64,000 bases of DNA, taken from contig JAHBUS010000004.1 in the NCBI GenBank assembly GCA_019637955.1, positions 124,001 to 188,000 on the forward strand, read 5' to 3'. Made by a program: the position numbers and the translations under genes. A model generated the notes under the pieces. That model saw nothing but the letters and a program-made list of their open reading frames with translations. It did no database searches and was not told the origin of the DNA. This stretch comes from Pseudobdellovibrionaceae bacterium. Lineage in GTDB: Bacteria; Bdellovibrionota; Bdellovibrionia; Bdellovibrionales; Bdellovibrionaceae. The first letter of the stretch is position 1. Each line of letters starts with the position of its first letter. Shown here piece by piece: positions 39,942-48,401 of the stretch.

Positions 39942-40715
39942 TTATAAAATAGGCTTGAAGTTGGCCGAGATGACCTGGTGGGCGTAGGCCGCAATCTCGC
40001 GGCGCTGCTCATCCGAAGTGACGTGGACCTCATCGAAAAACTCCACCTCGGCCACCACGGATCGATTGGTCAACAGGCGCCAGAACACCGGCGGAAACGA
40101 CTGGTCGCCGTACCAGCAAACCTGATCGCGGTTGAGGGCGGTCGTGGGCGCCCCGTCAACCTTCGTATAATTGACAACCAGCGGAAGCACCGGCACCCCC
40201 GTTCCGGCGGCGGCGGTGAGCAGGGACTTTTTAAAAGGAAGGACGCGCTCCCCGTTGGTGGAGGTGCCTTCGGGATAGAGGGTCACATTCACGCCCTGCT
40301 GGAGGGCGATGCGGATTTGGTCAATCTCCTTATGGATATTGGAGCGGTCCCGGCGTTCCACGAACAGACAGCCGCCCATCTCGCACAAAAGCCCGAGCCC
40401 GGGCGTGTTCTTCATCTCGACCGAAGTGATAAAGAGCGTGGGCGTGATCGACGCCAGCACCACGATATCCAGGATCCCGAGATGATTGCTGATGAAAAGA
40501 AAGTTCTGATCCCGCGGCGGTGCGTGCGTCGTGACGACTTGAACATTCAAAAACCACACGCCCCATTTGGCAAACGCGTGCACCACGTCCGTAAAATAAT
40601 GGCGGCGGCGGGCGACATTGCGGATAAAGACGTGGCCAAAGAACGTGACGGCCAAAAAAATCAGGACCGCGACGGCGAACATGAGCAGCTTAACGGCTCC
40701 ACGAATGGGTTTCAT
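39942..40715 (-). CDS. plsC: 1-acyl-glycerol-3-phosphate acyltransferase (PlsC family)
   Basis: 257 residues. It adds the second acyl chain to lysophosphatidate in phospholipid synthesis. A membrane helix opens the protein (MFAVAVLIFLAVTFFG). The catalytic HX4D motif is NHLGILD near 81-87, and the substrate-binding EGT motif is LYPEGTSTNG near 150. The chosen ATG (40715) starts at the membrane segment; a longer frame upstream runs into the Sua5 gene. Paralogues acylate other lysophospholipids, so plsC is the family name rather than a proven substrate. Confidence 0.85.
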   Translation of the reverse strand: MKPIRGAVKLLMFAVAVLIFLAVTFFGHVFIRNVARRRHYFTDVVHAFAKWGVWFLNVQVVTTHAPPRDQNFLFISNHLGILDIVVLASITPTLFITSVEMKNTPGLGLLCEMGGCLFVERRDRSNIHKEIDQIRIALQQGVNVTLYPEGTSTNGERVLPFKKSLLTAAAGTGVPVLPLVVNYTKVDGAPTTALNRDQVCWYGDQSFPPVFWRLLTNRSVVAEVEFFDEVHVTSDEQRREIAAYAHQVISANFKPIL

Positions 40716-40746
40716 CTGTCTATTATTCGAAAGTTTGGCGCAAGAA

Positions 40747-41748
40747 TCAATGTTCGAGATCCAAGGACGCGGCTTTGCGGAGACGGTCCCAAACCGCGAG
40801 CCAAGCGCCTTCTCGGCGCTCGAGGGGCCAAACCAAGGCGAGGACATCGGCCGACGACTCCCCCGCTTCACGAAGCGCTTGGTACAATTGCCGGGCGGCC
40901 AACACGGGATCGTTCGGAAGCGCGATCCAAGACACGCGCTCCACCTTCTGGGGCTTCAAGAGCCGCACGCCTTCGACCTCTTCGGGAAGATCTTCGAGAC
41001 GCGAGCGGATCCGTTGGAGCAAATCTCCATCGCGCATCGGCCCTCTCGTCAAGATCAACGGGCGCTGGGGCATGTAGTGATGCTTCATTTGGCCGGGGGC
41101 CATGATCTTCTCGATCTTCTCGATCTGCTCGATCCAACGAAAAGACGTCTGCTGATTTTGAAGCACACGCGTGATCTCCTCGCGCGTGATCGAACCCGGC
41201 CGCAAAAGACGCAAATCCCCTTGGTCCGAAACAGACACGATGGTGCTCTCGATGCCGACGCTCGAAGGACCACCCTCCAGAACAAAGACTTTGCCATCGA
41301 ATTCGCGTTTCACGTGCTCGGCCGTGGTGGGGCTGGTCCGGCCAAAGAGATTGGCGCTCGGTGCGGCTAGCGGCTGTCCCGCGTCTTCAATCAACTGACG
41401 AGCCACCGGGTGCGACGGACAGCGAAGACCAACGGTCGTGAGTCCCGAGGTGATCAACGAAGACACGGCTGGCGTTTTGGGTAAAACCATCGTGAGCGGC
41501 CCGGGCCAAAACGCTTGGGCCAAAGCTTCGGTGAGCGGGCTCCAGCCCGTGGTGAGAGTGCGGGCCTGCGCAATGGAAGCGACGTGCACGATGAGAGGAT
41601 CAAAGAAGGGGCGCTGCTTGGTCGCAAAGATCGCTTTGAGGCCCGCCTCGCGGTCGATGCGCGCGGCCAGACCGTAAACGGTTTCGGTCGGCATCCCCAC
41701 GACGCCGCCCTCGTCTAAAATTTTGAGCGCCTGCTCCAGGGGGTTCAT
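40747..41748 (-). CDS. sua5: Threonylcarbamoyl-AMP synthase, Sua5 type
   Basis: 333 residues. It makes threonylcarbamoyl-AMP from Thr, bicarbonate and ATP for t6A37 of tRNA. The YrdC domain (about 1-200) has GGVVGMPTETVYGLAARID near 14-32 and KQRPFFDPLIVHV near 44-56, and the later SANLFGRTSPTTAEHV near 138-153. The C-terminal Sua5 domain (about 220-333) is present, so this is the two-domain form. AAGGGGGCC precedes the ATG. The ybbP-like gene ends 7 bases before it in the same direction. Confidence 0.92.
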   Translation of the reverse strand: MNPLEQALKILDEGGVVGMPTETVYGLAARIDREAGLKAIFATKQRPFFDPLIVHVASIAQARTLTTGWSPLTEALAQAFWPGPLTMVLPKTPAVSSLITSGLTTVGLRCPSHPVARQLIEDAGQPLAAPSANLFGRTSPTTAEHVKREFDGKVFVLEGGPSSVGIESTIVSVSDQGDLRLLRPGSITREEITRVLQNQQTSFRWIEQIEKIEKIMAPGQMKHHYMPQRPLILTRGPMRDGDLLQRIRSRLEDLPEEVEGVRLLKPQKVERVSWIALPNDPVLAARQLYQALREAGESSADVLALVWPLERREGAWLAVWDRLRKAASLDLEH

Positions 41749-41755
41749 GGCCCCC

Positions 41756-44302
41756 TTATAAGCGCCCTTCCGCCAAAAGGGAAGCGGAGTCCCCTTGGGT
41801 GAGACGGCGTCCGAGCAAGAAACCCAAGAGCACCGACAAAATCGCCGGGAAAAGCACGCCGATCGCGATCGCCCCGAAGGCCGGAATAAAAGCGACCTCA
41901 AAAACAAAGAACATCAAACCAAAGCTGATCAGAACGCCCAAGAGCGCCCCGAGAGTCACCGAAATCAGCGTCACGATCAGGCTCTCGATCAAGAACAGCA
42001 AAAGCACTTGTGACTGCCGGGCCCCCAGCACCTTGTAGAGATTCCATTCGATCAAGCGCGTGCGGGCCTCGGTCGACAGCACCGTGGCCAGAACGAAAAG
42101 CCCCACCAACACCGAAAGCGCGGCCATCGCCGTGAGCGCGCCCGACATCTGCTGCGAAAGTTCCAAAATCTTTTCAACCACGCGGGTGACATCGACGATC
42201 GACACGTTCGAAAACTTCGCCACCAGCTCGTTTTGCAAAGGATCTTTTTTCTCTTCGCTCATCGGCGGCACGCTCAAGAGCCAAGTTTTGGGCGCGTCGT
42301 CCAAGAAACCCGGCTGAAAGGCGATGAAAAAATTCGGCTGGAAGGTGTTCCATTTCACCGAACGCAAATTCACCACTTTGCCCTGCATCTCCACGCCCTG
42401 AATATCGAAGTTCAGCACGTCGCCGATGGCCAAGCCCAAACGCTCGGCGTATTTTTTTTCGAGCGAGAGTTCGGCGATCTCCCCCACTTGGCCCGAGAAC
42501 GGCTGGCCGGCCACAAGCTCTTCGGACGCCGACAGCTGAGGGCGGACCGTGAGATTGATCCCGCGGTTGCGAAAGCGCGCCTCGGCCTCTTCTTCACGGC
42601 TTTGCATCTCGCTCTTTTCCACGCCGCCGCGTTCGTAATTCTTGCCGTTGACCGTCAGGATGCGGGCCCGGATCAAAGGCGACACGTTTTCGGCTTCGGC
42701 CCCTTTGGCGGCCAGAAACTCACGCACGGGTCCGATTTGCTCCTCTTGAATATCGAACAAAAAGAGCGAGGGCAGACGGGCCGAAGCCGGCGACATCAAT
42801 TCTTGGCGCAGGCCCGCGCGGATCTGCGGCAGCAGCACCAAGAGCATGGTTCCGAAAGCCAGCGCCAAAACCACCACGCCAAAACGCAGCGGGGCGCGCG
42901 TCAGACGTCGGTGCACTTGCTTGAGCGTCCAACGGCTTCCGAGTGAGGGCAGGCGCGCGAGCAGCGTGCGCGAGATCAAAAGAACGAGGGCCGCGCTTAC
43001 CAGCAAGGCACCCAAGAAGGTCGACGCGATTTTCCACGAATGCGACACCCAAACGCTCAAGGCAAAAAACACCAAAAGCGCGGGCACCCAACGCAACAGA
43101 TCTTGCGGGTTCCAACTCCCGGTCCAGAGTTCGCGGTCCAGAAGAATCTGCTTCAGGTTGAGCCTTTTGAGCGGCGAGAGGAGCGGCCACGCGATCAAAA
43201 TCGGCAGCACGAGCGAGAGGCCCATACTCAAAAAGACCGTGCGCGCGTTCAAAGTCATCTCGACCGAAATCGGCAGCAGCTCGGCCAAGAGACTGCCGAG
43301 GGCCGGTAAGAGCAAGAGGCTGAGCGGAAGCACGATGACCGTTGCGAGCACCCCCAAGAGGGCGAGTTCGAGCAGCAAAAAATTCACCGCGCGCGAATGC
43401 GTGAGACCGAGGGTTTTGAGCAAACTCCAGGTGCCCAGACGGCGCGAAAGAAAGAGCTGAATCAAGTAACCCAGGCCCACCATCGCGAGCGCCATCCCCA
43501 CGAGCGAAACGAGGCCCAAGTAATCCAGCAAGTATTCCAGTGCGCGCACCGAATCTTGCGCGCGGTCATAGGGAGAGGCGAATTGAAGATTGGGATCTTG
43601 AAACTTTTTTTCCAGCGCCTTGGCCAAGGGCTCCAGCTCCGCATCGGAGCCGATCTCGAGTTCGAACAAATGAACATCGCTCGACGTCGTTCCAAATCCG
43701 ATCAAACCCGTTGCCGCCAAGTGCGCCGACGAGAAGTACACTTTGGGCGCCAGACCCGCGAGACGAAACGTCTGCGTCGAATCGTCGACGATGGTGTCGT
43801 CCACACGGAACGCCAGGTTTCCGATTTTGATCTCATCCCCCACCTTCACGCCCAACTGGGTCATGAGCTCTGGGTACACCCACGCGACGGGCGCGGCGGA
43901 TAAAATGCCCGAGCCCCCTTTGGTGATCTCGCGTCCCGACCCGAGCTTGAGCGTGCCGTAGAGGGGATAGTTGGCGTCGATGGCCTTCACCTGCACCAGG
44001 CGCGAACTCTCCCCGCTTGCGGCCATCGAGAAGAACTCGGTCAAATGGCTTTCGGTTTTGATCTTGAGTTCCGAGCGAATCGAGGCCAGCTCTTGCTCGC
44101 TGATCTGGCGGCGCGAAGACACGGCCAGGTCGGCCGACAAAAAATTGCGCGCGTTCAAACGCAGATTGGTTTCGAGCGCCGAGCGAAAGCTTTCAAGGCC
44201 CACAAAACCGAAAAGCCCCAAACTTAAAGAGGCCAAGAAAATGGCGACCCAAGCGCGGTCGTTCTGCACTTCGCGCCCGATCCAGCGAAAAAAGAAGCTC
44301 AT
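41756..44302 (-). CDS. ybbP: ABC transporter permease, YbbP/FtsX type
   Basis: 848 residues. It has an N-terminal membrane helix (AIFLASLSLGLFGFVGL), a large periplasmic domain, four central helices, a second periplasmic domain and three C-terminal helices, a double FtsX/MacB-type layout. YbbP of E. coli is 804 residues. It is encoded with a YbbA-type ATPase and a TesA-type esterase, exactly the ybbP-ybbA-tesA arrangement. The usual proposal is that this exporter helps move lipids or lipoproteins from the inner membrane. It overlaps the ATPase gene by 4 bases. Confidence 0.88.
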   Translation of the reverse strand: MSFFFRWIGREVQNDRAWVAIFLASLSLGLFGFVGLESFRSALETNLRLNARNFLSADLAVSSRRQISEQELASIRSELKIKTESHLTEFFSMAASGESSRLVQVKAIDANYPLYGTLKLGSGREITKGGSGILSAAPVAWVYPELMTQLGVKVGDEIKIGNLAFRVDDTIVDDSTQTFRLAGLAPKVYFSSAHLAATGLIGFGTTSSDVHLFELEIGSDAELEPLAKALEKKFQDPNLQFASPYDRAQDSVRALEYLLDYLGLVSLVGMALAMVGLGYLIQLFLSRRLGTWSLLKTLGLTHSRAVNFLLLELALLGVLATVIVLPLSLLLLPALGSLLAELLPISVEMTLNARTVFLSMGLSLVLPILIAWPLLSPLKRLNLKQILLDRELWTGSWNPQDLLRWVPALLVFFALSVWVSHSWKIASTFLGALLVSAALVLLISRTLLARLPSLGSRWTLKQVHRRLTRAPLRFGVVVLALAFGTMLLVLLPQIRAGLRQELMSPASARLPSLFLFDIQEEQIGPVREFLAAKGAEAENVSPLIRARILTVNGKNYERGGVEKSEMQSREEEAEARFRNRGINLTVRPQLSASEELVAGQPFSGQVGEIAELSLEKKYAERLGLAIGDVLNFDIQGVEMQGKVVNLRSVKWNTFQPNFFIAFQPGFLDDAPKTWLLSVPPMSEEKKDPLQNELVAKFSNVSIVDVTRVVEKILELSQQMSGALTAMAALSVLVGLFVLATVLSTEARTRLIEWNLYKVLGARQSQVLLLFLIESLIVTLISVTLGALLGVLISFGLMFFVFEVAFIPAFGAIAIGVLFPAILSVLLGFLLGRRLTQGDSASLLAEGRL

Positions 44303-44961
44303 ACCTGCATCACTCCCGCTTTGAGCACCAGCTGCCGGTCGCAGCGCTTGGCGAGGGCGGCATCATGCGTGACCAAAATCGTGGTCGTCTTGTTTTTGCG
44401 AACGACATCGAAGAACAGATCCATGACTTTTTGACCGGTTTCAGAATCCAGGTGGCCGCTCGGTTCATCTGCCAGCAGCAGCGCCGGTTTGGTGACGAGC
44501 GCGCGCGCCAAGGCCGTGCGTTGGCACTCGCCCCCGCTCAGCTGCGACGGAAAATGGGTGGAGCGGTGGCCCAACCCCACCTGCTCGAGCAGGGCTTTGG
44601 CTTTCTCGGCCGGGTCGGCCTCTCCCAGAATATCGAGCGGCAGCATCACGTTCTCGAGCGCGGTCAAGTGCGGCACCAAGTGATAACTCTGAAACACGAT
44701 GCCGATCTTCTTTCCGCGAAAGATGGTTTTTTCGTCCTCGAGCATCTGCGAAAAAATCTGGCCATCCATGCGAATCTCGCCGGACCCCGGAAGATCGAGG
44801 CCCGCCAGCAAACTTAATAGCGTCGTTTTGCCCGAGCCGCTTTGCCCCAGAATCGCGACGACCTCGCCTTCGCGGACGTTGAAGTTCACGCCCTTGAGAA
44901 CCTGGATTTTCTCGGAGCCCTGCTGGTAAGTCTTTTTGATGTCGACGACGTCCAAATTCAT
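44299..44961 (-). CDS. ybbA: ABC transporter ATP-binding protein, YbbA type
   Basis: 220 residues. Walker A is GQSGSGKTTLL near 39-49, the Q-loop QSYHLVPHL near 90, the signature LSGGECQRTALARAL near 142-156, Walker B LLLADEPSGHLD near 162-173, and the switch His in VTHDAALA near 198. It belongs to the LolD/MacB-type ATPases that partner FtsX-like permeases. It lies between tesA and ybbP with ATGA overlaps on both sides, so the three genes are one transcript. Confidence 0.95.
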   Translation of the reverse strand: MNLDVVDIKKTYQQGSEKIQVLKGVNFNVREGEVVAILGQSGSGKTTLLSLLAGLDLPGSGEIRMDGQIFSQMLEDEKTIFRGKKIGIVFQSYHLVPHLTALENVMLPLDILGEADPAEKAKALLEQVGLGHRSTHFPSQLSGGECQRTALARALVTKPALLLADEPSGHLDSETGQKVMDLFFDVVRKNKTTTILVTHDAALAKRCDRQLVLKAGVMQV

Positions 44962-45566
44962 AATTGTCCTTTGATGTTGGCGTACACGGTGTCGGCCACG
45001 ATCACGTGACCCTTTTCGTTGGGGTGAATCCCGTCGGCCTGATTGAGGGCGGTTTCGCCCGCGACCTTGTCGAGCAAAAACGGAATCAGTTTGATCTTGT
45101 ACTTTTTGGCGACACGCGGATACACCGCCGCGAATTTGTCGGCGTAGTCTTTGGTGTAGTTGGGCGGCATCATCATGCCCGCCAAAATCACCGGAATCTT
45201 TTCTTTTTGGATGGCCTCGATCGCGGCCGAAAGATTTTTTTCGAGTTCTTCGGTCTTGAGCCCGCGAAGGCCATCATTGGCCCCCAGAGCCACGACGATC
45301 AAATCGGGCTTGGCCTTGAGCTGCCACTTCAATCGCGACACCGCGCTGGCCGACGTCGACCCGCTGATCCCGGCGTTGATCACGGTCCAATCTTTGCCAT
45401 CCGCTTTGATTTTCTTTTCGAGAAGAGCCGGAAAGGCGGCCTCGCGAGAGACGCCGTAACCTTCACTCAGGGAATCGCCAAGAATGACGAGTTTCTTCGG
45501 AGCACTCCACACCAGAGTGGGCAGGAGCAGAGACAAAAACAGGCTGAAAAAAGACAAAGGCCTCAT
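44958..45566 (-). CDS. tesA: TesA-type GDSL esterase / lysophospholipase L1
   Basis: 202 residues. A signal peptide (PLSFFSLFLSLLLPTLVWS) precedes an SGNH hydrolase fold: block I VILGDSLSEGYG (given as LGDSLSEGYG near 30-39, catalytic Ser), block II with NAGISGST near 62, block III GANDGL near 94, and block V DGIHPNEKGH near 178-187 (catalytic Asp and His). It cleaves acyl thioesters or lysophospholipids in the periplasm. It is the first gene of tesA-ybbA-ybbP. Its ribosome site is held in a hairpin loop. Confidence 0.94.
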   Translation of the reverse strand: MRPLSFFSLFLSLLLPTLVWSAPKKLVILGDSLSEGYGVSREAAFPALLEKKIKADGKDWTVINAGISGSTSASAVSRLKWQLKAKPDLIVVALGANDGLRGLKTEELEKNLSAAIEAIQKEKIPVILAGMMMPPNYTKDYADKFAAVYPRVAKKYKIKLIPFLLDKVAGETALNQADGIHPNEKGHVIVADTVYANIKGQL

Positions 45567-45587
45567 GGGTTCTCCTTGAGGCCTTTG
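45555..45587 (-). promoter_or_regulatory. Hairpin displaying the tesA ribosome site
   Basis: A perfect 10-bp inverted repeat, CAAAGGCCTC and GAGGCCTTTG, flanks a 13-base loop. In the mRNA the loop carries AAGGAG and the first two bases of the start codon, while codons 2-4 form the 3' arm. It could modulate translation. Confidence 0.5.
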
Positions 45588-45617
45588 AAACTAACATGAT
45601 TTTAGGAAACGAGGGGA

Positions 45618-45995
45618 TTAGAATCCGCCGCGTCCGCCGCCACGTCCGCCGCCGCCGCCGAAGCCGCCGCGTCCGCCGCCGCCACCAGGACCACGTCCGC
45701 CGCCGCCGCCGAAGCCGCCACGACCGCCGCCGCCACCAGCGCGGGGTTCTTGAGGACGAGCTTCAGAAACGTTCATTTGACGTCCCATGAATTCTTGTCC
45801 GTTGAGGCGCTCGATCGCAGTTGTTGCTGCGCCGTCGTCTTCCATTTCAACAAAGCCGAAGCCTTTTGAACGGCCAGAGTCGCGATCCATGATCACGCGA
45901 GCAGAAATAACTTGGCCAAATTCGCCAAATTTCTGTTGAAGCGCTTCATCATCGCAAGAGTAGGGGAGATTTCCGACGTAGAGTTTTTTGCTCAT
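45618..45995 (-). CDS. RNA-binding protein with one RRM and a glycine-rich tail
   Basis: 125 residues. The RRM is complete: RNP2 KLYVGNLPYS near 4-13 and RNP1 RSKGFGFVEM near 42-51. From about 85 the tail is almost only Gly, Arg and Phe (GGGRGGFGGG repeats), encoded by a CCG/CCA-rich simple repeat on the plus strand. Small Gly-rich RRM proteins act as RNA chaperones and are often cold-induced. AAGGA precedes the ATG at 45995, and upstream in-frame codons lie in the leader. The repeat tract could vary in length by slippage. Confidence 0.9.
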   Translation of the reverse strand: MSKKLYVGNLPYSCDDEALQQKFGEFGQVISARVIMDRDSGRSKGFGFVEMEDDGAATTAIERLNGQEFMGRQMNVSEARPQEPRAGGGGGRGGFGGGGGRGPGGGGGRGGFGGGGGRGGGRGGF

Positions 45996-46269
45996 GGTCT
46001 TTCCTTTCGAAACATTGAAAGCATCGTTCACTCTTTCAATAAATAAAATTTCGTAGCCGACCATGATTCACAAAAACGGAACTCTGGAGCAGGGCTTACT
46101 GAACGAACTTAAGCACTGTCTATCAAAAGAATTTTGAAAGCGGAAGCAAAAGAAAAGGGGTCCGGCCCCTCGGTCCGGTCAAGATTTCTTGGCGGCGAAT
46201 AGGACCGATTTGGGCGCCGCAACACCCCCGGGAACGAATACCGCGGCCTTGGAACCAGGTAATTATGGC

Positions 46270-46755
46270 TTAAGACCGCATATTATTGAATTGAAGCGGA
46301 ACTTCAAACGTCTTGGCCCGAACGGACGCGATCACCGACTGCAGCTCGTCGATGGATTTCGACGTGACGCGGATCTTATCATCCATGATCTGGGCCTGCA
46401 CTTTGGCTTTCGAATCCTTAATGAATTTCAAAACATCCTTCGCGTTCTCTTTGTCGATGCCCTGCTGGATCGTGACTTTTTGACGCAGCATTTTACCGCC
46501 CGCCGTTTCGATCTTTTCGAACTTGAAGGCTTTGATGTCGATGCCGCGGCGGTGCAACTTGGACTGCAAAATGTCCTTCATCGCCCCCATCTTGTAATCG
46601 TCATCGCCCAGAATCGAGAGTTCCTTTTTGTCCCATTTGACTTCGGACTGTGAACCCTTGAAGTCGTAACGGCCTTCAATCTCCTTGATGGCCTGATTGA
46701 TGGCGTTGTCGACTTCCTGCCAATCAATTTCGGAAACGATATCAAACGACGGCAT
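46270..46755 (-). CDS. yajQ: YajQ-family nucleotide-binding protein
   Basis: 161 residues. The family starts PSFDIVSEIDWQEVDNAINQ, and RYDFKGS near 29-35, DDDYKMGAMKDILQSKL near 51-67 and AQIMDDKIRVTSKSIDELQ near 121-139 are all conserved. YajQ relatives bind nucleic acids or c-di-GMP and can control virulence genes through a regulator partner. The ATG at 46755 is preferred over an in-frame TTG at 46761 because GGAG lies 7 bases before it. It follows slyD by 14 bases in the same direction. Confidence 0.93.
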   Translation of the reverse strand: MPSFDIVSEIDWQEVDNAINQAIKEIEGRYDFKGSQSEVKWDKKELSILGDDDYKMGAMKDILQSKLHRRGIDIKAFKFEKIETAGGKMLRQKVTIQQGIDKENAKDVLKFIKDSKAKVQAQIMDDKIRVTSKSIDELQSVIASVRAKTFEVPLQFNNMRS

Positions 46756-46769
46756 CGTCAATCTCCGGT

Positions 46770-47249
46770 TTAGTGGTGATGGCCGCCGGGACCGTGAGCG
46801 TGACCGTGCGCAACTTCTTCCGCGGTCGCTTCGCGCGAGTTCATGACTTCAACGTCGAACTCGAGATCTTGGCCCGCCAAAGGATGATTGCCATCCAAAG
46901 TGACCGACTCCTCGCTGATCTTCGCGATGCGCACGACTTTCATCGTTTGACCCAAGTTGAGCTGCAAGAAACCGCCGACTTCAATTTTGAGGTGCGCGAG
47001 ATCGGCCTTGGGAACGTCCATCACCATCTTGGGATCGGGAAGACCGTAAGCATCCGCCGCCGCGAGTTTCACGTTTTTCTTTTGGCTGATCATCATGCCT
47101 TTGAGTTCTTCTTCAAGTTTGGGAATGATTTGTCCCACGCCCGTCAAAAAAGACATCGGGCCTTCGGCGGACTGATCGATGATTTGTCCGCTCGAGTCTT
47201 TAAGAGTGTAATTGAAAGAAATCACGCGTTGAGGTCCAGACAGAACCAT
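46770..47249 (-). CDS. slyD: FKBP-type peptidyl-prolyl isomerase, SlyD-like
   Basis: 159 residues. The FKBP core (FNYTLKDSSGQIIDQSAEGPM near 12-32 and LTGVGQIIPKLEEELKGM near 35-52) is interrupted by the IF (insert-in-flap) domain (about 65-125), as in SlyD. The C-terminus is His-rich (HGHAHGPGGHHH), the metal-binding tail typical of SlyD. It catalyses proline isomerisation and can bind nickel. AAGGAG is 5 bases before the ATG. It leads a two-gene unit with yajQ. Confidence 0.95.
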   Translation of the reverse strand: MVLSGPQRVISFNYTLKDSSGQIIDQSAEGPMSFLTGVGQIIPKLEEELKGMMISQKKNVKLAAADAYGLPDPKMVMDVPKADLAHLKIEVGGFLQLNLGQTMKVVRIAKISEESVTLDGNHPLAGQDLEFDVEVMNSREATAEEVAHGHAHGPGGHHH

Positions 47250-47374
47250 GAGGTCTCCTTTACATCAAAAATAGTGCTGCAAACCATTAACCTCGCTTAT
47301 AGAGGCCTGCAAGGAATTTACTAAACTGCTAAAAAATGTTGCAGTTGGGCGGAGACCCAAGTCATCCTTAAGGT

Positions 47375-47920
47375 ATGACCGGTACTGTTTCAGGAATCGC
47401 GTCTTCTCGAGCGTTGCTTCTCAATTCGAGCTACGAGCCTATGAAAGTGGTCTCTTGGCAAAAGGCGCTTATTCTCTGGTTTCAAGGCAAAGCTGAGGTT
47501 TTGGAGTTCCACAACGTGTTTGTGCGCTCGGTGCGTTCGAGCTTCCAGGTGCCCAGCGTGATGCGTTTAAAGAGCTACGTGCGGCCCCGTTCCTACGGCG
47601 CGGTTCGCTTCTGCCGCGAGAATGTCTACATTCGGGACAACTACACCTGTCAGTACTGCGGCGACCGGCACGGTCTTAAAAATCTCACTTTGGATCACGT
47701 GGTGCCGGCCTCGAAAAAAGGACCGAAGAGCTGGACCAATGTCGTGACCGCCTGCCGCGATTGCAATCAAACCAAAGCCAACCGCACGCCCGCGCAAGCG
47801 GGGATGCCTTTGCTCTCGATTCCCGTGATGCCCCAGTGGCTCCCCTCGTCGGACCTGGACCTGAAAGCTGGCCAGGCTCCCGACTCTTGGATACAGTACC
47901 TGCAATTCCAAGCGGGCTAA
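47375..47920 (+). CDS. HNH endonuclease
   Basis: 181 residues. The HNH/zinc region reads CQYCG near 91-95, LTLDHVVPASKKG near 104-116 (catalytic DH), then NVVTACRDCNQTKANRTP near 122-139. The two CxxC pairs bind zinc. Proteins of this type are widespread in Bdellovibrio-like and other bacteria and may nick DNA. They are normally chromosomal, not mobile. The N-terminal LLLNSSYEPMKVVSWQKALIL is also typical of this family. AAGG lies only 1-2 bases before the ATG at 47375, so the true start is not certain. Confidence 0.9.
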   Translation: MTGTVSGIASSRALLLNSSYEPMKVVSWQKALILWFQGKAEVLEFHNVFVRSVRSSFQVPSVMRLKSYVRPRSYGAVRFCRENVYIRDNYTCQYCGDRHGLKNLTLDHVVPASKKGPKSWTNVVTACRDCNQTKANRTPAQAGMPLLSIPVMPQWLPSSDLDLKAGQAPDSWIQYLQFQAG

Positions 47921-47936
47921 AAGCAGGACACGTCGC

Positions 47937-48392
47937 ATGCATTTTCGCTTCATCCGCGCCGAGCAGACGCTCGAGCTGCGCGCCAAAGTTTTAAAACCGT
48001 TCTTGCAGCCTCACGAGTGCGTGGTCCCCGGTGACGATGACCCCAACGGTTTTCATTTGGGAGCCTCACTTGAGCTCGACGGACCTTTGATCGGGATCGC
48101 GAGCTTCATGATGGAGCGACATCCGGCGCTTTTTCTTGAGCACCAAAATCATGCGCGCCTTCGAGGAATGGCCAGCGATCCCACGGTTCGCCGCCGCGGC
48201 GTGGGCCGCGGTCTAGTCCTGCGAGGCCTGCAAGAGCTCGGGCCGCGCGGAGCGGATCTGTTGTGGTTCAACGCCCGCGCGAACGCGTTCGCGTTTTACG
48301 AATCGCTCGGTTTCCTTTACGCGAGCGAGATGTTTGATCTTCCACAAATCGGTCCGCATAAAGTCATGTACAAGGCTTTGAGCCGCCGATAG
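47937..48392 (+). CDS. GNAT-family N-acetyltransferase
   Basis: 151 residues. The acetyl-CoA-binding motif A is LRGMASDPTVRRRGVGRGLV near 75-94, where RRRGVG is the pyrophosphate loop. The last strand and the AFYESLGF motif near 120-127 complete the fold. The acceptor cannot be named. The gene follows the HNH gene by 16 bases and precedes the deaminase-like gene by 9 bases, so the three could be one operon. Confidence 0.88.
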   Translation: MHFRFIRAEQTLELRAKVLKPFLQPHECVVPGDDDPNGFHLGASLELDGPLIGIASFMMERHPALFLEHQNHARLRGMASDPTVRRRGVGRGLVLRGLQELGPRGADLLWFNARANAFAFYESLGFLYASEMFDLPQIGPHKVMYKALSRR

Positions 48393-48401
48393 ACTTGATC
48401 A

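Noticed and set aside
45640-45740. Simple CCG/CCA-rich repeat that might be a tandem-repeat locus or CRISPR-like array
   Set aside because: It is the coding sequence of the glycine/arginine tail of the RRM protein.
46160-46185. GGGGTCCGGCCCC-like palindrome upstream of yajQ's 3' end
   Set aside because: Small GC-rich palindromes are expected here by chance, and no T-run or repeat family is clear.
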